Shown piece by piece: positions 11,273 to 23,201 of a stretch of 64,000 nt of DNA. Both the position numbers and the translations under genes were made by a program. The stretch covers positions 1-64,000 of the forward strand of contig ARYC01000203.1 in NCBI GenBank assembly GCA_000711775.1, given 5' to 3'. Within the stretch, counting starts at the first letter, position 1. Each line of letters starts with the position of its first letter. The notes under the pieces are model-generated. The model worked only from the letters and a program-made list of their open reading frames with translations, had not been told where the DNA came from and ran no database searches. This DNA comes from Oxytricha trifallax (taxonomy: Eukaryota > Ciliophora > Spirotrichea > Sporadotrichida > Oxytrichidae).

Positions 11273-14200
11273 TCAGAAATGATCACCAAATATAGCCTGT
11301 GATGCAGTTGCAGCAATCTTCTCATACATATCCTTAGAAACTGGGTTTTCGAGTACAAATGTTTTAAACATGTCAGCAAATCTGCTGCTCCCTTCTACCT
11401 CTTGAGTCCTCTAAAGTTATTCTACTACTCTTAACAAGGCTCTCATAATGTTTTGAGCTTTCTCAGATCCCTAAGCATTTCCAATTAACTTGATATTCTT
11501 TTGGAATTGCTTCTCGAAGGACTCAATCAATAAGTCAAGGTTGCTAACAACAATAGTTGGTGCCCATGAAATCAATCTACCTAAGAGGTGGAGACAAATG
11601 ATCATACACTCCTCAGCTGAATCATCTAGTCCGCGAATGGCAACTTCAGTGATATGTGAGCAGTCTGATCTATCTGGAATCTTCTCAATCATAGTGTCTA
11701 AGAGGCCATAAGCAGCCTTTCTAATGGGAATACCCTCATCTACTTTATGCTTGAATGGACCCAAGTCAACTTCAGTGATAAGTTCTGGTCTAACGACTGT
11801 TTCTTGGATTGTGAGTTTGTGAAGCTTCTCTAAGTCATTTCTTACAATTTGTGGTTGATTGTGAACAACTGCATTTAGTGATTCTAAAGCATTTCTTCTC
11901 ACATTAATATCGTTATCTTAGATTGACTTTAATAGTACTTCAATAGAGTTTTCAAGATCAGCGCTGTCAGTTTAGTAAAATAATATAAAATACTTCTAAG
12001 TTTCTTTTGAAGCAGCATACTTGAAAGACTTTGTAACTGTTGCTCTTTCCAAGGCATTGCTTGATTTAATTGCTTGCTCTAAATCGCCAGTCATATATCT
12101 TGAGTAGATAATGAAAAGTCTGCCAATGGACTCAGCAACAATGTTTCTGATTTGCTCATCCTCATTCTTTGCTTGTTCAATAAGCAAGGGCAATAATCTT
12201 TGTAGATACAACTGAAGACACTTGCTATTATGAATAATGATTTCTCTGATTGTGTTTAAGAATAATTGCTTTTCTTGTGAGTCTGAATTGTCAACTAAAG
12301 CGAAGACTCTTTGTAGGAAGAAATCTGGGTTTCCAATTGAAATGTTACCTAGAGCGATTGAAGCAGCTGTTCTTACATCGTCACTTTGTGATTTGAAGAG
12401 AGCAGAAATAGTGTCAATAAGGTTATTAACCTAGGATAAATCTGTCAATTTACCCAACTCACCTAGACAAAGAGCTCCCTTCAGCTGTTAGTCATTCATT
12501 AATATAGTAATATTAAATGTGCATGCTCATATGACTCTTCTTTTATTCATTATTGATTGTTTTGGCTGGTAATCTTAGCAAGGAAATCATTCTAGAATTG
12601 ATTCTTTTTACCACTATTTAAAGCAATTTGAGCAATAACACTAGCAGCTGGTTGAGTTCTGATTCCAACATAGTCCAGTAATTCCCCAATTGTTTGATCC
12701 TTAACAGCGCCTGTTTGACTGGCAGAGGCAAAGAAATTGAGGAGCTCAACGAGGGAACTTCCTTGGATCAGTGGTGATCTAGCCAGAGAGCAGCCTTTTT
12801 GAATGAGTTATTATATTTCTTGGCTTTAACTGTTTATAAAAATAGGAAAGTAAGTTTAGATTTTAAAAATCAATAATTCATAATTTAACATCTTAAGATA
12901 TGCTGTAGAATTTAATTATTATAGAGCAATAGAATTGTTAGCAATTTTAAGTGCAAGAGCAGCTGCTTAAAGATCTAAATCTGTGATAAATGGAGTAATT
13001 TCTCTCATTATGTTTGCTGACTATTATTGCATTTGTTTACATTTTAAAAAAGTAAAATGTAAAAAGTATTTAATTAAAACTAATATGGATATAATATAAA
13101 AAATAGTTTAATGTAATTTTATATAATTTAATATTATTGGAATTAAGCTGGATATCTGGAAACCATTGCATTAAGTGCTTCAAGTGTGTTTAAATGAATA
13201 GTTCTCTGAGCTTTGTGTAACAACTCAAACACTCTTGGAATCAAACTATTCAAGTTGCTATATTAATGGTATTATACAATAATTATTTGCTAATATCGAT
13301 AAGTTGGTTATTTTCTGATGAGTTTTAGTTTAGGCAGATCTTTGTAAGTGCCTTCAAAGAAGCATCTCTAGTCAGATCATTCTGTAATCTGTCATTCAAT
13401 ATGTAATTAATTATTTTATATTCAAATAATTGACTAATACTTTGCTAATTGTAGACACTGATAATTTCAACAATTTGTTGTTTGCTGAGTGACTTATGGC
13501 AGACAGTCAGGAAATTTGCCATAGCAATAATTGAACATTGCTTGACTTCTTGATCAATGTCGGTCTTTACAAGCTTATCCTTAATTGAATTGAATAGAGG
13601 TTGAACGACTGATTGAAATTTAATTCCTTAATTAAATATCTAAAACATTATATAAATAAATATAATATTGGAAAGCAGGCAGTATGATTCCTTATTCTGG
13701 ATCTCTTAAGACATAAACAAATTGACCAGCTACTCTAAGACCCTCTGAGACAACTTTTGAGTAGTCATGGTTAAGAGCTTAAGTGATAATTTGGTGAATT
13801 CTTTGGTAATTTTCTTAATAGCTTTGGTTATTTCCACTAAACTAATTTAGATTATATTGTTTTAGAATTTTAAGTAGATTTTTATTGATATTCTATTGAA
13901 TAGTTAAAATCATTAATTGCGAGAATTAAAGCTTATGCTTATATAATATTTATTAAATAGTTTACCTCTAAAGAGTCTTCTTAAAATAGCCAGAGTGTCA
14001 AGAAGTAAATCATAGCCCTGGGTTTCATTCATAGCTTTCTCAAGCTCTGGAAGCATCTTATTGAAGTGACTATCTAACCTGGAAGTGAGAGTATTGGCTA
14101 ATTGTGATAGAGTGTGCATAACCACAATTCTAACCTTGAGATTCTTAGATTTTAATTGCTTGACAAGACTGTCTACAATCAATGGAATCAAGTCACTTAG

Positions 14201-16030
14201 AGCTTCAGTGGAGGATCTAGATCTCTAGATTGATGGAAGATGACTCAACTCTTATTCATAACCAGAGTTTTGGCCAGCTCCTTAAGATGATTAAGTAGAT
14301 TTCAAGAGTTACTGGAATGCTTCCAATACGTTGCACTTAACGTTGTCGTCTCTTTCCTTAAATCTACTAACAAGAGATCTTGCGTATCTGTCATAGAGTT
14401 GCTTCAGGAGTTCTGGTCTTGAGGCAATAATTGATTCAATAGTCTTAGAAGCTGATCTTCTTACTTTCCAGGAGGTGTCATCGTCATCCTCTTGACCACC
14501 GTTGTCATCTTCAAAGTCTGAACCCCATCCTGCTCCTTCATCTTCATCCTCCATCATCTGAGTGTCTGCATTATCATCATAAGTGTAGTTGGGATCATAA
14601 GACATCAAGACAGTTGATAACTCAAGAATTTTATCAATATATGGAGCAATTTCTCTAGGGCACTTTCTTACTAACGATTCAAAAGTGCTTAGACAAGCTT
14701 CTGCAATTTCGTTATCAATATCAATTGACTATTCTTGATTGAGAGACTGAGCATGCTGACAGAGTAATGGGAAGATGTCGTTCAAGTATTGTGAAATTTT
14801 ATTTCCCACAGTTCTGGCCATTTAACCAAAGCATTGCAAGAGAGTGAAAGCATCAGCCTTGCTCTTTGCCTTCTTGATTCTGTCGATTAGCAACAAACAC
14901 ATTTATTGAAGTTGCTTCTGAGTCAGGACAACTGCGAATGCTCCAAGACAGTTTGTGGCTTTTTTGCGGAGGGAAAGTCTATCGCGTTGGAGTTGCTCTG
15001 GGATCACACGCATTAGCTCGTCTTTGTTAACCAAAGTTTGATTCTTTAATAGGAGTGGCCCGAATCTTTTGAAGATCTCAGCCATGATATCATTTAAATT
15101 TAGTCATATTTATTATTATATAAATTTATATCTAAATTTATTTAGTTTATCAAATTACCTTGAAATTTAATAAAAAAATCATATACCTACTTTTAATTAT
15201 AAGCAAATTTATAGTTATATCCATTTTAATTTTTTTAAACTAATTTTTTAAATGAATTATATAATAATAAAATTAAAATAAGATATCAAGACATTCTTCT
15301 CTAACTTCATCAGTTTGAGCTAATCCTTTCAATAATATATTTAATTAAAATAAAAATAGTTATATATTTAATTAAGTCCAATACATTATGAATAATTTGG
15401 CAATAATCTTGGATAAACAGCCTTGATCATAGCAATAGCGTATTCCTCGTTGATTTCTCCAATAATGCTTCTAATTGCAAGTGAATAGATATCTCTGGTC
15501 TCTTTCTCACCCTCGACCACTCTTTCAGCCATTTTTTCAACAACCATTACTAAGTTTTAATTTATATTAATTAATTTTTTATTAAGAAATCATAAGTAGA
15601 TATCTGCTTATATATAAAAGAAAATCTTAAAACATAATATTGCATTTTATTTATCATAAGTTCTTTTCTCTGATTCTTTGTGCGATTTTTTGGATGCACT
15701 TAACTGCGTTACCCTGGACATCAAGAGATGTATCATCCAAATGAGATATGAAGGCTGAGCAGATACGTTTTTCCATACCTTCCTCAAGCTGTACATTTGA
15801 CTTCATTATTTCTGCACATAAATCAGTGGCTGCCATATATCTATAACAAAAATATCATCAATTAACTGATTATATATAGTTAAAATATAGTCATGGTAAT
15901 GGAGTGACACCATTTAAGTCATGATTAAAGTGATAAAGTGAGAATAATTCAGTTTATTATGGACATACCTGTTATCTTTGTCGTAATGCTTGCATTCTTC
16001 AAGCTTATCCATCAAGAGCTATTGATTCAT
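11273..16030 (-). CDS. CAND1: CAND1, cullin-associated NEDD8-dissociated protein
   Basis: CAND1 is the HEAT-repeat exchange factor that binds un-neddylated cullin-RBX1 and swaps substrate receptors of cullin-RING ligases. ATG 16030, TGA 11273. The order matches the family along its length: N-terminal HEAT repeats, the SYDPNYTYDDNAD segment followed by a Glu/Asp-rich insert and SWKVRRSASK, and near the C-terminus ELITEVDLGPFKHKVDEG with IRKAAYG. One GT-AG intron lies at 15841-15968. Ten IESs with their own pointers (listed separately) interrupt the gene, and removing them restores a continuous HEAT-repeat protein. Segments are in linear order and one orientation, so the gene is not scrambled. 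Several IESs are not a multiple of three, so the frame is a real test. Confidence 0.95.
12497..12558. other. IES in CAND1, pointer ATT (weak)
   Basis: Pointer ATT at 12494-12496 and 12556-12558. Removing 62 bp restores the frame (TSQNNDQQLKGALCLGEL). A longer repeat nearby, ATTCATTA, would not restore it, so the exact pointer is uncertain. Confidence 0.6.
12816..12923. other. IES in CAND1, pointer TTATTATA
   Basis: Pointer at 12808-12815 and 12916-12923; 108 bp. The join gives SIALQQLIQKGCSLARSP. Confidence 0.85.
13030..13139. other. IES in CAND1, pointer ATTATTG
   Basis: Pointer at 13023-13029 and 13133-13139; 110 bp. The join gives SRYPAQFQQQSANIMREI. Confidence 0.85.
13261..13292. other. 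IES in CAND1, pointer TTGCTA
   Basis: Pointer at 13255-13260 and 13287-13292; only 32 bp. The join gives LIDISNLNSLIPRVFELL, in frame. Confidence 0.85.
13409..13450. other. IES in CAND1, pointer TAATT
   Basis: Pointer at 13404-13408 and 13446-13450; 42 bp. Length is a multiple of three, so frame gives no test; the AT-rich content and the join ISVYNYILNDRLQNDL support it. Confidence 0.6.
13616..13670. other. IES in CAND1, pointer ATTG
   Basis: Pointer at 13612-13615 and 13667-13670; 55 bp. The join gives LPAFQSVVQPLFNSIKDK, in frame. Confidence 0.8.
13842..13972. other. IES in CAND1, pointer CTAAA
   Basis: Pointer at 13837-13841 and 13968-13972; 131 bp. The join gives LRRLFSGNNQSYQENYQR, in frame. 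Confidence 0.85.
15093..15288. other. IES in CAND1, pointer GATATCA
   Basis: Pointer at 15086-15092 and 15282-15288; 196 bp. The join gives EECLDIMAEIFKRFG, in frame. Confidence 0.9.
15338..15407. other. IES in CAND1, pointer CAATAAT
   Basis: Pointer at 15331-15337 and 15401-15407; 70 bp. The join gives VYPRLLKGLAQTDEVREE, in frame. A 14-bp direct repeat inside this IES is not the pointer. Confidence 0.9.
15557..15662. other. IES in CAND1, pointer TAAGTT
   Basis: Pointer at 15551-15556 and 15657-15662; 106 bp. The join gives IREKNLVMVVEKMAER, in frame. Confidence 0.9.
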
Positions 16031-16254
16031 CTTTTCTCTTTAATTACAAAATAATTTATTACTACTAACTTTTTATAAGATTTCACTTTTAAATATTTGT
16101 ATCTTTCCTCTATTCTTGAAATTCTCTTCTAAGATGTAAGAATATTTTTACATATATAGGGAATATAAATTGAAAATTTTTACTTAAATTTTAGAAATCT
16201 AAAATTAACTTGATTCAAAATATTGCAACCTAACAGATTGATTTTATGCGTTAT

Positions 16255-17417
16255 TCATGATTATAAGACTTTAATCTTGAGGATTGAGAATTTGTGAAAA
16301 TCCTTTCTTTACTTGACAAATTGATCGATAAAGCAGTTCTTATCTAAGCCACCCTTTTAAAATTGCTTTTCTAGAGCTCTGCCCTCATTTTCAACTTTTG
16401 TAATGGTTTTGTCAAGGACTGCTTAGATCTTTTACTTGCTCATTTTCTAATAAAAAATCGATTAAGATAGACTTAGGTAATTACATTGAGTATTTGCTGC
16501 TCTTAAGATTGGAGAGATTCGTATTAAAATTTAAGCATAGAATATTCTTCAAATTTCTTTTAGTATTGATTGGAAAGTTGATCCATCTCTTACTTTTGCT
16601 TCAAATTTGATTCTAAAATTCATGAGTAAAAATTATTGCTGTGAAAGATTCGATAATATAAATCCTAACTATCGTTTTTACTTACAAGCTAAATTGAGAG
16701 CATCAGTCATTTGCTTATTTAATTAAGTTTTGATTTGGTCAGCATCTTAATCGCCAGAAGCAAGCATCAGATTCAAAAGTGTATCTTGATCATCTTTTAG
16801 GTTATCTTTTTCAGCTGAGCTCATCTGATTAACTTGATTTTTGAATTGTTAAAACTGTGGTCTCTGCAGGTTAATCTATTCGGGAACATATTTCTATCCC
16901 GCTGCTTGTCCTTGAATCACTCCTTGCATGCTCACAGGAATGGGCGGATTATTGTTAAAATCATTGTGAATAGTTTGCACTACATGAAGCAAAGAAGAGC
17001 TTTCAGACCAATTTTAAAGAACTGGGCCACAGTATGAGTAGGTATTAGGTTCAATATTGGGGTGAGATACTCTGCTCAGGACTATGATGTTGGGCTTTGT
17101 CAAAGGGAAATCGTTTGAAAGCTGACTATAAAAGGAGTTTATGATAGTAAATTTTTTACACTTTGATATAGAGTGGCTGACTAGAAATCTTCAATTATAA
17201 TGGCACTTTATGCTCTTCGTGAGAATCAGACTTCTTATGCATCGCTGTTTGGGGATATTCTTTCATTAAGCTCTGTAATTGCAAACCCTTTCTATAAGCA
17301 TAGCTTGATAAAGAATAAGAAAAATTACAAAGCACTCATTTGATTTTGTTGCTCTTAGACCATTTACTGAGAAGAAATTGGTTAGCCAGAATTTTGACTG
17401 TAATTTTTAGCGTACAT
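16255..17417 (-). CDS. VPS37A-like ESCRT-I subunit (UEV + Mod_r)
   Basis: ATG 17417, TGA 16255. Short GT-AG introns (for example 17292-17328 and a 34-nt one near 17.13 kb) restore one frame. The N-terminal half reads as an inactive ubiquitin-conjugating (UEV) fold: an LQLKISSQPLYIKVQLS strand, then FPLTKPNIIV, VSHPNIEP and a closing FNNNPPIPV. A Q-rich linker follows. The C-terminal part is a coiled coil ending ALEKQFQKG, CFIDQFVKQRKDFHK, as in the Mod_r domain of VPS37. VPS37 holds TSG101/VPS23 and VPS28 together in ESCRT-I, which sorts ubiquitinated cargo into multivesicular bodies. UEV plus Mod_r is the VPS37A arrangement. The assignment rests on motif order and spacing, not on an alignment. 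Confidence 0.65.
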
Positions 17418-17634
17418 CTTTTTCAGTACAATTAATTATAATTATATTAAATTTTTAATGAGACTTAAGTTAAGATATAATTATATTTTTAATCTTGATT
17501 AAATTCACTTCATAAACTATAATTAAACTTTATTTCTTTGAGCTTAAACTTTAGAAAAGTTATTTACTTTAAGCTATTTGTTTTGCTACTATACTTAATT
17601 TGATTCTTTATATATTATCATTTTATTGACTTAA

Positions 17635-18385
17635 TCAATAAGCTGTTGAATTATCATAGGTGTGTACAGTAGTGTACATATCCCAATATATTCGTTTTTT
17701 CTTTGAACTTTCCTAGCTTTACGTATTTTAATCCCCCTTCTTCAAAATCATTTTATACTTAGTTGAAGTTGCAGAGTTGCTATTCATAATACTTCTAGAT
17801 GCACCTTAATAGTTTTCATCTATCTTTATGTCTTGATTTTATTAATCGTGCATAGGTTAACGAGAAGTTTTATGCTGGAATTAGTTGATGTTTGAGTGAA
17901 TAAGATTGAGGGGAGGTGCGTGGTTTTTCTGGTGGCTATTGTCCCTCTTTGTAAAGTAACTTTTCAATATCTATTGATGATAATTAATATGAAATATTTG
18001 ATACATTAAATTATATTACTTACAAATTCATTCTCCCTTTTAGTCTTGTGAGGAAGTAAATCCGTTCTTACAACAAATTCATTCTTCTTTTGCTGATGTT
18101 AAATATATAAATATTAACAATATTAGATTATATTTATAGATGTATGTTACTTTTTGGTGATTTCACAATTATATTATCTTTTATAGTGTATGCTTTAGGT
18201 TGCTTCAACTCCTATTAAGAACTTTGTATCTTGTTTGTAAAATCAGGAGTCTCAATTATCTATAAATTATTCGTCTTTTTATTAGCAATTATATGAATGT
18301 AACTCTACTATAAATTGTTAATGAATTTATAAATACCTTGCTTAATGTTAGAAATCAAGATAGTTAATTAAAATTAAAATATTAT
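17635..18385 (-). CDS. Unknown small basic protein
   Basis: TGA at 17635. One frame is open for about 110 codons to 17.95 kb, joined through a GT-AG intron (about 17.96-18.01 kb, GTAAGT...ATAG) to NEFVVRTDLLPHKTKRENEF, with at least one more exon to about 18.29 kb. The sequence is Q/N/S/K-rich (for example SKKKRIYWDMYTTVH near the C-terminus). No domain recognised; start not resolved. It is divergent from the gene starting at 18390. Confidence 0.5.
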
Positions 18386-18389
18386 AACA

Positions 18390-20450
18390 ATGAAACAGCA
18401 ACATGCATTTTAATAATCTTCATCATCACAATCAAAAACTTTTGACTCCAAAAACCTTATAATATCTTCTACAGACCAACAAAAACGAAAGTTATTACTT
18501 ATCTCTAAACTGAACAATTGTAAGAATTTACCATTAAGTTTATAATATTTTATTTTAAGTAAGTTCTGTGAATTAAAACCAGGTGAATAAAGAGGGGAAA
18601 CTTGTAAACTCAGTATCTTAGAAAAACAGCAATTAAAACTATTCGAGTGTAATATCGAAAAGTAAAAGTACCATATAAAATGAAAATAATAGCAGTGAGA
18701 GGAATATAATTCAATCGAAATAGATTGTACTTGTTAGGAATGTTATTAGCTCTAATTCAAAACATAGAGACAATAACTAGATCATTGATAGTTTTTAATA
18801 AAACATAATATGAAGGAATTATGAATAAAACACTAAAATATGCTGATTATGTATTTAAATGATAGTTAAGCTTAAAAATCAGAAAATAAAAATTCAAGAA
18901 TTGGTGTTTTGAGCAGTTAACCTGGATAAAGCAATATTTACAATTAAAATTTATTAAAAGATTAAAGATCAAAATCTCCATTTCAGCATGAAGAGAGACA
19001 ACTCTGTATAGAAATTGAAAACAATGACTTATTAGACAGTGATGAGGAAACCAATCAATAATTCGATATTAATTCTGACTTCTTAAGTAAAACTCAGGAT
19101 TGTCTGTTTAAGAGAACTAATCAAGAAATTGAGAAGCCAAAACATAGAAATAGTTCCAGTACAAACAGAGCAAGCATTCTTCATTCTGCAAGGAAAAATG
19201 TGATATTAAAGAAAGTTAGCTAAGACTAATTGAAGTACATCAAATCAGTAATATTGTAAAAGAGGCAGGAAGATAATTAATAAACCTAAATTTAATCAAA
19301 TGAAGAGGCCCATTTGAGTAAAGAAAGTAAAATATTAGTTAAAGACATAGGGATTTAATACTACAAATCTAATGAACAAATGTAAAATTATCTATAAATA
19401 CAGAAAGCGAATGGAAATTAAAGACCTAAAACTGCTGCAATAAGAAATTAATTAATTGATGATTAAACTACCTAAGCTAATTTATCTGAGCAGAGATTAA
19501 ACATGATCTTAGATTTATTTATATAAAGAATCATAAATTATGCATAATTTTATATTTAATAATCAAAGACTAGATAAACTTACTGAAGTAAAACTAGGAA
19601 GCATAAGCATAGTTAATCATAAATCAATAATCTGCAAGTTCTGTAAATCATTAAAATAATCATCATCTGAAATTTGCGAATATTTCCTCAAACTTATATA
19701 ATCGACCTACTTCAGCATATGTCAGTACTCCAAAACGCCTGATCAATTTAATAAACACTTAAACTTAAGATTAAAAATATGAATACTCAATTGAAAATTC
19801 TCACAATTACAACAACTTAATTGACAAGAAAACTTTAACTGCTATGAGTGATAACACAAACTATATAATGATCTAAGATAACATAGATACTCAAAATTAT
19901 TAGAGCAACAATCCATCGTCAATAAAAAGTAGTCAAGCGAATCAACATAATTTGAATTAACTTAAGTTATATAACTATAAAAGAATTGGAGTAAGTTTAA
20001 CAGCTAGAGAGACCCCTAATAATATGATAAAAATTAGGTACAAAAATTAATAAAATGATAACTAGAATAGCATAAATACATCTAATTATAATTCTATTCA
20101 GAAAAAAGACGTAAAACAATCATCTTCAATTAATAGAGAGAATGAATTGTAAAAAATTGAAAATTTATTGATTTAATCGTAACCAAGTGAAAGCTAGGTC
20201 TCGTATAGCAAGGGAGCTAATAGATTTAAAAGGAAAGAAATCATAAAGCAGGCTTAAAAGGACTATATAGAATATATTAAGAATCTTAGCATATGCAATG
20301 ACCCTATGCAAGAGTAATACATTTAAAGCAACTTTAACAGTAATGAGCCTGCTAATAAAAATGCCAATTATTAATTAAATGGGAAGCTATTGAAATATGA
20401 AGCTCTTAAATATAAAGTTGCAAAATATTATCTTTGTTATATTACAAGTA
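18390..20450 (+). CDS. Unknown Q/N-rich protein
   Basis: ATG 18390-18392 opens MKQQHAFQQSSSSQSKTF. A probable IES or intron of about 450 bp (near 18.48-18.95 kb) precedes a frame from KSPFQHEERQLCIEIENN to about 19.55 kb. After another join near 19.5 kb a Q/N-rich frame runs to about 20.45 kb. Short charged blocks (KQAQKDYIEYIKNL) alternate with N/Q/S linkers. No domain recognised. It converges on the ankyrin gene, whose stop is at 20454. The internal joins were not resolved to pointers. Confidence 0.55.
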
Positions 20451-20453
20451 TAA

Positions 20454-22154
20454 TCACTTCTTCTTCTTATTCTTTTTAAGTTTCTTAAGTTCTGCCTCTA
20501 TTCTAGCTTCTTCTTCTTGCGCCCATCTAAAACTAATTTCTTTTTTAAACCTCTGCAATTATTAGTTGACTCTCTATACAAACTCTAAATTTAAGTGCAA
20601 ATTCTCAGCATCTGCGAGCAGATTTTCCATTTAATGAACTTGAGATTTGACTGATTCAAGTTCAAAGGCCCACTCTGGCATGGGGAAAGGAGGTTCCTTC
20701 TTCTTCTTTTTCTTCTTCTTTTCTTTTTCGTCTGCCTTAACTTTCTTTTTCTTTGGATCAACTATCTCTACTACAGGATACTCACGTTCAGGGTAATCAA
20801 GCAGCATTTGCAAAATTTCTCTTGCCTTAATGTTTCCACTCATTTATTGAGAGAGCTTTTCAGCATTATCTCTGTAAGCAAGGGCTACATTATTTTCTTA
20901 AGCAATTTCTATCAAGCTCTTTAATTTTTCAACTTGATCGTGATCACTCTCAGGCACTTTAGTCATTTCCATGTGAAAACGGAGATTTCTTTCAGAGATT
21001 AGCCTTGAAGTGCATTTATTCATATCACCAATCATACCAAGATCAAGCTCCACACCAAGGTTTCTTGCTGCTTCAACTTTATCATTTAGAATTTTCACTG
21101 ATTTTAAAATTGTCTTGTAGTCATCAACATAGTCAACTGACTTGATAAAGATACGAATATCAAGCTCTTTCTCTAGCTTAAGATGGAGAACTTAAGCAGA
21201 GTGTTTTAATTTTACGTCGATGTCGATGTTATTATTTAGAATGTAAGAGTAGACTTTATCAACTGTTTGGTATTCCATGCTCTTTAGTGCATGACTTAAA
21301 TCTTCTTCACTCTTCTTAATTTTGTTTAAGCAATCCATACATCTGCAAACTGGTCTTTCCCGTTCTTCACTCTCTACTGATTCATATACCCATTGTGAAG
21401 TAGAGCATGAAAGACAGAGGAAACGAGTACATGATTCGCAATAATATCTAATATTTTTGAAATCAAACTTTGATTTACAGATCACGCATTTCTTTGTATT
21501 TTGAGCTTTCAAAATTAGGTCTTTGACTTCAATTTATGTAGCCAAGTCTAGTGGTGTATGTCCTCTTGCATTTTTAACATCTACATCCACTCCTCTTGAC
21601 AAAAAGCATTCAAGTACTTTCTTTGAACCTGATGCTGATGCTTAATGAACAGCAGTGTTGCCATGCATATCAATATCAAGTGGAGACATCTTTTCTTTCA
21701 GCAAGATCCAAACAACTTTATAGTGTCCTTTGTAACTTGCCCAATGTAGTGGAGTGTATTTACCAACCTTCTAAGCATCCTTAGGTTTTACAAATGGATC
21801 AAAAACTTCATCTCCAATCATACCAGAGCTCATTTTCTAAGCAGCAGCTACTGCCAAATCCTCTTAATTTTAATTTAGATATGGACTGCATGCACCTGCT
21901 TTAATAAGCATTCTCACAATCTGTTCGTTACCATTTGAACCAGCCCACAAAAGTGGATTCCATCCATCTTTCTCAACGGTTGGGGAAGCATTCTTGGACA
22001 GGTATAACTGAGCATTTTCAATATCATCTTCTTTGCAAGCCTTCAAAAGTAAATCATCCAACTACTCTTATGAAATCTGCTCCTCTTCTTCCTCCTCTAC
22101 CTCTTCCTCGTCTTCAATCATATCATCTTTGATCTTTTATTGATCTTTGTCCAT
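20454..22154 (-). CDS. Ankyrin-repeat protein with FYVE-like zinc finger
   Basis: A single uninterrupted frame of 566 codons (ATG 22154, TGA 20454). An acidic N-terminus (EEEVEEEEEE) is followed by ankyrin repeats: DGWNPLLWAGSNGNEQIVRM, GKYTPLHWASYKGHYKVV, HGNTAVHQASASGSKKVL and GHTPLDLA. Then comes a Cys-rich finger (CVICKSKFDF, YYCESC, FLCLSCS, CRCMDC) shaped like a FYVE finger but lacking the WxxD and RRHHCR signatures. The rest is charged helix with a Lys run (about 20705-20755) and a coiled-coil end. The sequence suggests a scaffold; lipid binding is doubtful without the basic motif. It has no IES, unlike most other genes here. Confidence 0.85.
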
Positions 22155-22239
22155 TTTATTTTTTCTAATTCGATTAATTATATTTTTAAGTTTCAAAGTC
22201 TTAATTTAAAATACTCAGAGAAATATAATTAATCACATA

Positions 22240-22735
22240 ATTCAAGAATTATAATAATTGCTGGTATTAAAAATGTAATCACAAATGATTTTGTCAAAGA
22301 GCTTCAGAGTTTGCTAATCAATCACTCAGCAATCTCTACCTATGAGATAGATGCATACTCCTTCAATCAGATTTATTGGACCCAGATCTAAGAGTAAGTT
22401 CATTATATGTTTACTAGTTCTTTAATTCTATTACTATGTTTTCACAACTTTGGAGTGTTAGCGTATTCTGAATAATCTGAATTATAGCAAACAAATCAAT
22501 TGGATTACATGATTAATCAACAGCAAGTGGGGCACATCAAGACCAAAGTCACCCATCCACTCACTCTTAATCATTATACACCTAACAAACATTGAAGGCC
22601 CTGTCCCCTAATTGTAACGTAGTATACCAAGAAACCTATCACTCCGTAAGACTACCCATAAGTTAGGAAGAAAGTGATGTCATCAATGTCGGTGGATGGG
22701 ATGTCAAAGACTGGAGAAAAATTAAGATGCAATGA
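22240..22735 (+). CDS. Unknown small coding region
   Basis: Two or three exons: a first part containing NDFVKELQSLLINHSAI and IYWTQIQE, a GT-AG intron beginning GTAAGTTC at about 22.39 kb, a Q-rich middle (LDYMINQQQVGHIKTK) and a last part containing NVVYQETYHSVRLPI and GGWDVKDWRKIK before TGA 22733-22735. No start codon is evident. No domain recognised. Confidence 0.45.
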
Positions 22736-23201
22736 ATCCAGTCAAAAATATGATATTATTGAAAAGAACTGCAAGATGTCCAAATTAGTAAAATCATGTT
22801 AAAAATACAAGTCACGCTCAATAAGTGAGAGGCTTTTAACCTTATTTAATCTTTTTTTAAGGCTATGATAATAGATTATTATTCCATCTCATCTATAAAA
22901 ATGCTCAAAATACGCATTATCTTTAAATTAAGTATTTTTAACTCTAATTCAAAGTAAATTATAAAAAAAGTGATATCATATTATTTAATATTTAGGAAAT
23001 TTTAAATGTTTTACAGGTAATATTTTGATTTTAAAAACAATAAATTGATTGATAATAGCGATATTAATTATTCATATACATTACTTTATTATTACCAGAA
23101 AAATAATTTGATAATAGAAATCGGAAAAAGTAAGATAGATTTAAAGCGATAACAAAGGAATTTTATAATTAAATTTACAAATTTTAAAAATCTTAAAGTA
23201 G
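22736..23201. other. AT-rich spacer
   Basis: Upstream of pirin copy 1. No open frame of note. Confidence 0.5.

Noticed and set aside
12494-12552. ATTCATTA repeat as the CAND1 pointer
   Set aside because: Removing 51 bp leaves a TGA in the CAND1 frame; the overlapping ATT pair 62 bp apart restores it.
15338-15400. 14-bp direct repeat as pointer in CAND1
   Set aside because: It lies within the IES; using it leaves TGA in frame, whereas CAATAAT gives the correct protein.
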